From: Dromiciops gliroides
Taxonomy: Eukaryota > Chordata > Mammalia > Microbiotheria > Microbiotheriidae
Assembly (NCBI RefSeq): GCF_019393635.1
Contig: NC_057861.1
Span: 657,475,724-657,539,723, forward strand
DNA length: 64,000 bases
Reading direction: 5' to 3'
The translations under genes and the position numbers were made by a program. The notes below the pieces were generated by a model, which ran no database searches, was not told the DNA's origin, and saw only the letters and a list, made by a program, of their open reading frames with translations. Positions 57,186-64,000 of this stretch are shown piece after piece (position 1 is the stretch's first letter; each line of letters starts with the position of its first letter).

Positions 57186-57360
57186 ATACTAAATTTCTAT
57201 ATATTACTTACAGCAAAGGGTCATCATAAAAATTATTTGTGAATTAAAAAAAACATATCTAGAGAGGATTATTTATCTTGTTGAAATTCTAAAACAGATT
57301 ATTTACGGTACAATTTCTGCCAACTTGCAAAATAACAAGGGAACTCCAAAGAGCTAGCAT

Positions 57361-57645
57361 GGCTTCATTAAAAACATATCATTGTGGCAAATATAACAAA
57401 AATGGAAAATATTTGATGTTGGAGGGGATGTGGGAAAACTGGGATGCCAATCCACTGTTGGTGGAGTTGTGAAAAGATCCAACCATTCTGGAGAACAGTT
57501 TGGAACTATGCCCAAAGGGCTATAAAACTGTACATACCTTTTGATCCAGCAATACCAATGCTAGGTTTATATCCCAAAGACTTCCCCCAAAAGAGGAAAA
57601 GACATACCTATGGAGGAAGTGATGGGGAAACAGTTATCCCATGAA
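57361..57645 (+). mobile_element. L1 3'UTR fragment
   Basis: GATGTTGGAGGGGATGTGGG, CACTGTTGGTGGAGTTGTGA, ATCCAACCATTCTGGAGAAC, GCCCAAAGGGCTATAAAACTG. Confidence 0.8.
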
Positions 57646-57949
57646 CTTTGCTTTCGTTTGAATAGGATAAAAATATTGAACACAATTATGTCACAGACAT
57701 ACGCAGAAATTTTGAAGAATAAAAACATTAAACTGTAAAGGGAAATAATTTGGGTCAGGAACAAGAGAGGTAAAGAGGGATCTATAAAGGAGGATAGGAT
57801 AGGAAAGAGAATAGTCATATGCAATGCTGTAGATAAGAATGTGAAGGAAGCATTTAAAAGAAAAGGAGGAAAGAGTATATAATCGATATCAAAGGTAGGG
57901 AAAGGAGACAAAAAGAACTGGAGCAGAGTGGAAACAGAAGATAGAAATA

Positions 57950-59518
57950 ACTAATTAATGTATTAGGTATTCATTTAAAAAAATTGAACAATATATACAA
58001 ATCTCCAACTAAATAACAAAGTAGAAGTTATAAAAATTAAAGAAGAATTTAAAATGAATAAAAGTAGATAAATGAAACTAAGAGCTATTTTTTAAACCAA
58101 CAAAATGGATATGCACTTAATTTAACCTGATTCAGAGAAAGAAAGAGGAAAACAAAATTGTTCTTATAAAAACATAAAAAAAAACTTACAATAAGGGAAG
58201 AGGAAATTAATGGACTTTATTAAAATGTTTTGCCCAATTATATTCTAACAAAATGAATGAATTAAAAATAGATGAAACTTAAAAAATATAAAGTACTTAT
58301 ATTGACAAAAGAAGAAAAAAGACTATTTAGGTTATTACCTAAGATCAGAAAGAAAGAACAACCCATAAGTAAATTACCAAAGGGGAAAAATACCTCCAGG
58401 ATCAGATGGATTTAAAAGTTAATTCTAAAATACCAGGAATCAGGGTTGAATCAGTATGAAGATAATTATAAATAAATTGAACTATAGGAATCATAGGGTT
58501 AAATGTATATTTCCTTTATAGAGTAAATATTATTTATTGAAATCCAAGAGCAAACATTATTAATAGAGAAGAGTTAGAGGCCTTTCCAATACATTCTTGG
58601 GTAAAGCTAGGGCACTCATAATCACCACCACTGTTTAATATAGTGTTAAAAATGTAGGCTACGATGAAAATAGAAAGAATTTGAGGGAATAAGAATAGGC
58701 ACCCCCAAATATTATTGCTTTTTGAAGATGATATGATAGCATACTTAAAGAATGTTAGAGAATCAACTAAAATTAATTAAAATATCTTCAGCAAAGTTAT
58801 GATATAAGATAAATCTACATAAATCATTAGAATTTTCATATTTAACCAACAAAACATAGCATGAAGAGTCATAAAGAGAAATTCTATCCACAATAAACCA
58901 GAGAAGCTTTAAAATATTTGAGAGTGTATCTAACCAGTTTCACCCAGGGATTATATGAGTCTAACTACAAGACATTTTTTACAGAAATAACAAATTAATA
59001 ATTGGAGAAACATTAATTGCTCATGGATAGGTTGTCAATATAATAAAAATAATGATGCTTCCTAAATTTATTTATCCAGTGCTATAACCATCTAAGTCCC
59101 AAAAGAATATTTTATACAGCTATAAAAAAGAACAATGAAATTCCTATGGAGGAACACAAAGATAAGAATATTAAATGTAATAATAAAAAAGTGGGAATTA
59201 AAAGGGTATTTCAGTATCAGTACTCGAATGTATTACAAAGCAGAAATCATTAACATAATTTGTTACTAATTAAAACACAGTACCACAATATTATATGTAC
59301 CCAAATACCTTAATTACTGGGGAAAGGATTCACTATTTGACAAAATAATATTAGGAAAATTGGTTAGCAGTCTGGTAGAAACTGTTTTTAGACCAACAAT
59401 TCATACCACACAACAGGCTGAGAAGAATCCACATTTAGAAAAAAAATTTATAATCCATGTTTTCATAATAGCAAAAATTGAAAACCAAGAGGTTGTCTTA
59501 TTGGGAAATGGATAAATC

Positions 59519-59549
<31 letters not shown>

Positions 59550-59740
59550 TGTAAAATAAATATATATGAATATTGCTGTATTTCATTATATATCATAAGA
59601 AAAATTAAATGTACAATTATAGAGAAATCTAGAAAGATCTTTATGAACTTTGTTGGGAGTGAAATGATTAATTCTAGGAAAACAATTATACAATGTTCGC
59701 ATTATAGAGAAAAACAAGTTTGAAAGTATTTAGAGCTCTG
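57950..59740 (+). pseudogene. Strongly decayed L1 ORF2 and 3' end
   Basis: AT-rich and full of stops, but the RT landmarks recur in order: CTCCAGGATCAGATGGATTT (58395), the CACCACTGTTTAATATAGTG box (58625), the GAAGATGATATGATAGCATA catalytic region (58724), then the tail around 59330-59520. Interrupted by (TA)n at 59520-59551. Confidence 0.65.
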
Positions 59741-59904
59741 ATCAACACAATGATACATCACAAGTCTAAAGAAGGTGAAATAGACCACTCATATCCTGTC
59801 AGAGAGGTGATGAACTTAAAATATAGAGATATGTATTTCTATACATGGGTAATGTGGGAATTTGATTTGCTTGACTATGCATGTACATATGAATTAAGGA
59901 GTTT

Positions 59905-59995
59905 TCCTTGCTTGCTTGCTTCCTCCCTTCCTCCCTTCTTCCCTTCTTCCCTTCCTCCCTCCTTCCTTCCTTCCTTCTTTTTTTCTTTCCTACCT
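59905..59995. repeat. Pyrimidine-rich (CTTCC)n tract
   Basis: Imperfect CTTCC units. Confidence 0.88.
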
Positions 59996-59999
59996 TCTC

Positions 60000-60600
60000 T
60001 GTTTTCTCAACAGTTGGGGTAAGGGTTGTAGGTAGTAGAAGGAACAGATAAATAAAAATACTTTTTACTTGAAAAACAAAACAAAACTTTAAAAAAGAGA
60101 TTATTAATAATTTTAGAACAGATTCATATGAGTGAGGTTGCATATCAGATTGCACTGAATTGAGAAGTGAGAAGAAAAAACAAAAGTAAAGTAGCAAGTA
60201 TAGTTTTTTCTAAGAGATTGTGAAAAGGAAGAGAGATATAAGTGGATGTCTTGAAGACATAACAGGGTCTAGTGATGGATTTTAAACACACCAAGACTTG
60301 GGTGTGTTCATAGAAAGTAAAAAAGGACATAGTAGACAAAGATGGATTGAAAGTGATGATAATTGTTGGGGCAATCCACGGAGAAGATGAGAAGGGATGA
60401 GATTAAGGGCACATGTATAGTGGTAACTTTGTCCAGAAGAAGGACCAGTTCTTATCAAGTCCTTGGCAAAAGTTGGAGAGAAAGTGACATGATATTCATC
60501 CCAGGCTTTTCCTGACTCTCATAGGTGAGTGTTTTGTCTTACTGTACTGTGCGAATCAGGCCTTCAAGCAACTTCTTGCAGTCTACTCCACATCTCACCA
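60000..60600. other. Unrecognised sequence
   Basis: AG-rich + strand, without coding potential; possibly another piece of the mid-age repeat, but not alignable by eye. Confidence 0.25.
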
Positions 60601-60604
60601 CATG

Positions 60605-60780
60605 GACATCCTCTCCTCCCCCTTCTCCCTTCTACCCCAAATTCATGGAATCCCTTTTATGTTGTCTTTCCAATTAGAACATAACATCTTTGAGAGCAGG
60701 GGCAGTCTTGTTTGCTTCTATCTGTATCCTCAGCAATTAAGACAATGACTAACATGTATTAAACAATAGTCATCTATCCA
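60605..60780 (+). mobile_element. L2 LINE 3' end
   Basis: TTAGAACATAACATCTTTGAG, GCAGGGGCAGTCTTGTTTGC, TGTATCCTCAGCAATTAAGAC. Confidence 0.55.
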
Positions 60781-60899
60781 TGCATTTACCTGCCTGCCTA
60801 CCTCCCTATCTATATATCTACAATATATTTATATACCATGGGGTTTTGAGTTGTACAGGAGGAACAAAGAGGGACCTCATGGGAAAAGGCTTAAATTTT

Positions 60900-61380
60900 C
60901 TCAGAAAGGAATGATGCAGGGTGCTCTATTAAAAGGGAGAAGAATTATTGGGGGGTTAAAAGAGAGAAAGACTAGAATAGCCTCTGTGGAGAGTGAAATG
61001 CAGAATCAATTAAGGAGGGGGTAAAGGACTACTTTGCTGTAATGAGGGCCTATTTGAGATTAAATAACATAAATTTGTAGCACATATAATTAAGAGGGTT
61101 TTAGGACTTCTAGCTCAAAAGGGAGAGGTAGATTATGGGACCAATCCTGGGTTGGGATTTTAACAAGGCATGAACAATAGTAACATAAGAAGGCAAAGGG
61201 ATTAAAGAATAGAAAATAGTGTAGAGTTGAACTGGTTAATTCGAGATTTAATAATGAAGAAAGTAAAATACATGCAAGGATGATAGTCTGAGAAAGTCCT
61301 GAGGATTTTAGGGGGTGGGAGCTCTACTGAGAAGGAAAACTATTTAGGAGGGGTAGGGCATAGGGAGAGATGGTTTTCAA
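60900..61380 (+). repeat. Unclassified mid-age repeat
   Basis: Aligns in order with 13440-13760: TAATGAGGGCCTATTTGAGATTAAATAACAT against TAAGGGCCTAGCTGAGATTAGATAACAT (61040 and 13520), then AGTGTAGAGTTGAACTGGTTAA against AGTGTAAAGTTGAAATAGTTAA (61218 and 13710). Confidence 0.6.
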
Positions 61381-61384
61381 TCAC

Positions 61385-61685
61385 TTCTGCTAAAAATATC
61401 TAAATATTTTCTACATGTAAAATAGAATGCCACACTGTTCCAAGCTATATACCTACTGTGTGCCAGGCAACTATAACTAAATGTTGTCTGAATTTCTCCT
61501 GCTGTCCCCTATGTAAATACTCTGGGGAATACAGATAGATAAGTAGCAGAAATGTGAAGGAAAATATTAAATGGAGCCAGATGTTAGTTGTTCAATATGA
61601 TGTGGGGGAAAAAAGAGCACTGGTATTTTACATTCCTTGGAATTTTTATTTGAATTCTCCTCCTTTCCTCTCTCCCATATTTTGC
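61385..61685. other. Unrecognised sequence
   Basis: No repeat or coding signal. Confidence 0.3.
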
Positions 61686-61689
61686 TGCT

Positions 61690-61885
61690 TTGAAAGTGAC
61701 TGGCAACAGAGTACAATGGAAAGAATGCAGCTCTTGCAGTCAGAAAACCTGGATTCACATCCAGCCCAGGCCCTCACTATTTCTGTAACTTTGGGAAAGT
61801 CCCTTTATCTCTGCAACTCTCAATTTCCTTACCTGTAAAAATGAAGGAATTTGACAGCATGATCTCTTAAAGGTCCTTCTAGTTA
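61690..61885 (+). mobile_element. MIR SINE
   Basis: CAGTCAGAAAACCTGGATTC, GGCCCTCACTATTTCTGTAAC, CAATTTCCTTACCTGTAAAA, ATGATCTCTTAAAGGTCC. Confidence 0.75.
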
Positions 61886-61889
61886 AAAT

Positions 61890-62355
61890 AGCATATGAGG
61901 ATATAAGCAGATCGAGATGTACTCTGCTACATCCAACATAGCATTTGTCTTGCTCTGGGGAGGAAGCAGGCAATGGACATATTGATCTATTGGAATATCT
62001 CTAGGGACAACTGGAACAGTCATGGTTAATCTTGGGGACACTGTAAATCTAAATAAAAACACTGAGAGCAAACTGTGTCAGGCTCTCACTCCAGCAGATA
62101 ACAAATTACTCCATCTCTGTCAGGAGGTGTGCTTGCCAACTATTTTATATGGTAACACTGGATTTGCAACATAGAACACTGGTGTTATCTAAGGGTGTAA
62201 CTAGCAATTTGAAATTGGTACGCACAGCAGTTGACCGATTGCTCCCCATCCCCATCATCCCCCAAAGTAGACATGCCATTATACACACTGTGATCTCCAG
62301 TTCAGCAAGAGCAGCTGTCTCCACACTACTGTAAGTTTGAAAATGTCCAAAGAAC
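61890..62355. other. Low-repeat sequence
   Basis: Nothing recognised. Opposing short frames at 62145-62384 and 62149-62334 are without domains. Confidence 0.3.
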
Positions 62356-62359
62356 TGTC

Positions 62360-62767
62360 TCTGTTTCTGTCTGTCTGTCTGCATTCCTCTTCTCCACCCC
62401 TCCCTCCCTCCCTCTCTTCCCTCCTCTCCTCTCCTCTTCTTTCCTCTATCCTCTCCTCTCTTTTCCCTCCCATCTCTTTCCTTTCTTTTCTTCTTTTTTC
62501 TTTCCCTCCCTCTTCTCTGTCTTCTTTCTTTGTCTCTATCTTTCTCTATCTTTGTCTCTCACCTCCTTCAGTGGCTACTTCTTTCTGTGTTGATTTCTCA
62601 CTCTTTTCTTTTTTCCACATTTCACTCTTTTCTTTGTTTTTCTTCCCCTTCCATTGCTCTTTACACATCTCTATCTCCTTCTCTCTCCATTTTCTCTCTC
62701 CTTCCCTTCCTCCCACCCCCTTCTCTATCTCTCCCCAAAAAGGTCACCTGTACATACTGGCATGAGC

Positions 62768-62817
<50 letters not shown>
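62360..62817. repeat. Pyrimidine-rich tract ending in (CA)n
   Basis: Imperfect CT-rich sequence for about 380 bp, then pure CA at 62771-62817. Long frames here are low complexity. Confidence 0.93.
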
Positions 62818-62819
<2 letters not shown>

Positions 62820-63293
62820 TTTACATGAAGCTGCTTTTGAGATAATGGAGCTTCTCATATTCCAGCAAATATGGGGAGAAGGCAGGATTTTGCAGTACCT
62901 TGCTTGCAGTGTGAAATATGTATTTTTTCCATGACCAAGTGATTACACTCTATGTTGGTACATAATGGTTTTCCATCTAGAATAGAGCTAAAGAGGGCTT
63001 AAGAATTGCCTTTCTCCAAGTTAAGGGGGAAGAATGAAATGTTCCATTATTAAAAAAAAAAGGAAAAAACGACTTAAATGCCCAAACAATAAAAACCCAA
63101 ACAAGTGAATCTTAAGAGGTAGCAGGAAATTAGCACTTGTATCACTAGATTGGAAGTAACAAAAGAAGAGTAAAAGGAAGAATTATTGACTACTTGGAAC
63201 AAAGCACAGATATGGGGTTCCTCCTGAAGAGAAGGGAACTGGATACTCTGAAAAAGATGCCTTTGTTTTACAGCTCATGAATGATGATGAAAG

Positions 63294-63331
<38 letters not shown>

Positions 63332-63435
63332 ATTCACACATTTTAGGCTCAGTGAGCTTGACATAAGTTCTTACCATAAGTCTTCAATATAGTATTAAAT
63401 TGATGGCCAATGGACATCTAGAAAAGAAAAAAAAA
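62818..63435. other. Unrecognised sequence with (TG)n
   Basis: (TG)n at 63297-63330. The remainder shows no gene or repeat that I can name. Confidence 0.4.
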
Positions 63436-63439
63436 TCAC

Positions 63440-63850
63440 AAAAAGCCAGTTGAGATTCACCTAGAAGATTTCATATCAGACTAACCTTGTTTCCATAAAA
63501 AAATTAAGATTATTAACTCAGGTAAATTAGAGGAATGCTCTAGATATAATTGACCTAGATTTTAGCAAAGCATTTCATAGAGTCTTATGCTATTTTTGTT
63601 GTTGAAATTGAGATGAGGGTCATAGAACAGTATAGTGGTAGGAGGCTTCTGAACTGTTTAGTATCTGGATCAAAAGAATAGTCAGGAATGGTTCCATACC
63701 AACTTGGAAGGCCCTTAGGGAATTTGTCCTTAACTCTGTATTATTTAATATTTTTCTCAATGAGTTGTATAAAGACATAGATGGTTCACTTGAAAGATGT
63801 GCAGGTAACACAAAGCTGAGAGGAATATTTAAAATGTGAGATCAATGGTG
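63440..63850 (+). pseudogene. CR1/L3 LINE, RT fragment
   Basis: Sense strand. The frame around 63540-63580 reads the DLDFSKAF-type box in decayed form, and 63735-63830 reads LFNIFLNELYKDIDG then an altered NTKL box where FADDTKL is expected. Continues towards the window end, where AT-rich sequence follows. Confidence 0.6.
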
Positions 63851-64000
63851 TCAAATTCAATTAAAAACAAGAGCCACTAAACCATACAAAAAGATCCTTG
63901 AAGGCCACATATTATAAAACCACATATTAACTTACAAAACCACATATTAATATTATATATCTTCTATTGTGTTTCTTATTTTGCTACTTATTTCTTTTTA

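Overview
This window reads as nuclear DNA from a marsupial mammal. About two dozen copies of one tRNA-derived CORE-SINE (the WSINE/Mar1 type: GTGGCACAGTGGATAGAGCA head, AGTCACTTAACCCCAATTGC tail) are spread over both strands, many between perfect target-site duplications. They are mixed with marsupial-type L1, an L1 relative that seems to lack ORF2, CR1/L3, L2, RTE and MIR fragments and many microsatellites. I cannot name the species. No multi-exon host gene is recognisable. Most open frames in the window are translations of SINEs, microsatellites or decayed LINEs.

The centre (about 34.3-39.2 kb) is the remarkable part, a nest of four layers. An old L2 copy (33980-34312, resuming 39211-39570) was hit by a SINE (34313-34369 and 39094-39210, between 16-bp direct repeats). 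The SINE was hit by an endogenous retrovirus (34374-39089, 4-bp repeat GTTC, two LTRs, minus strand; tRNA-Arg-like primer-binding site at 38736-38753 and a purine-rich tract at 34839-34858). Inside this provirus, where gag, pol and most of env should be, lies an intronless, uninterrupted reading frame for the high-affinity copper importer CTR1/SLC31A1 (36511-37074, + strand), antisense to the provirus. This LTR-bounded copper-transporter retrocopy is the main discovery candidate. Whether the cDNA was captured by the retrovirus or landed in a gutted provirus is open.

Layout: 0-20 kb is mostly SINE, MIR, CR1 and L2 fragments, CCTT repeats, an unclassified mid-age repeat (13.0-14.2 kb) and two low-repeat blocks (4.5-6.2 and 16.3-18.1 kb) that may hold regulatory DNA. 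20.99-24.2 kb is a near-complete ORF1-only LINE on the minus strand between 12-bp target duplications, carrying three SINEs, one of which also sits in a second copy at 45.4-46.7 kb. 24.2-29.2 kb is AT-rich and mostly unrecognised. 29.6-34.0 kb is an antisense L1 (3' end to ORF2) interrupted by an ERV fragment related to the CTR1-bearing provirus and by SINEs. 39.2-50.8 kb holds RTE-SINE, MIR, L1, RTE and the unclassified repeat. 50.9-64 kb holds a 250-bp pyrimidine tract, further L1 and CR1 remnants and microsatellites.

Repeat names are family-level recognitions by eye. Boundaries without target-site duplications are approximate (tens of bases).
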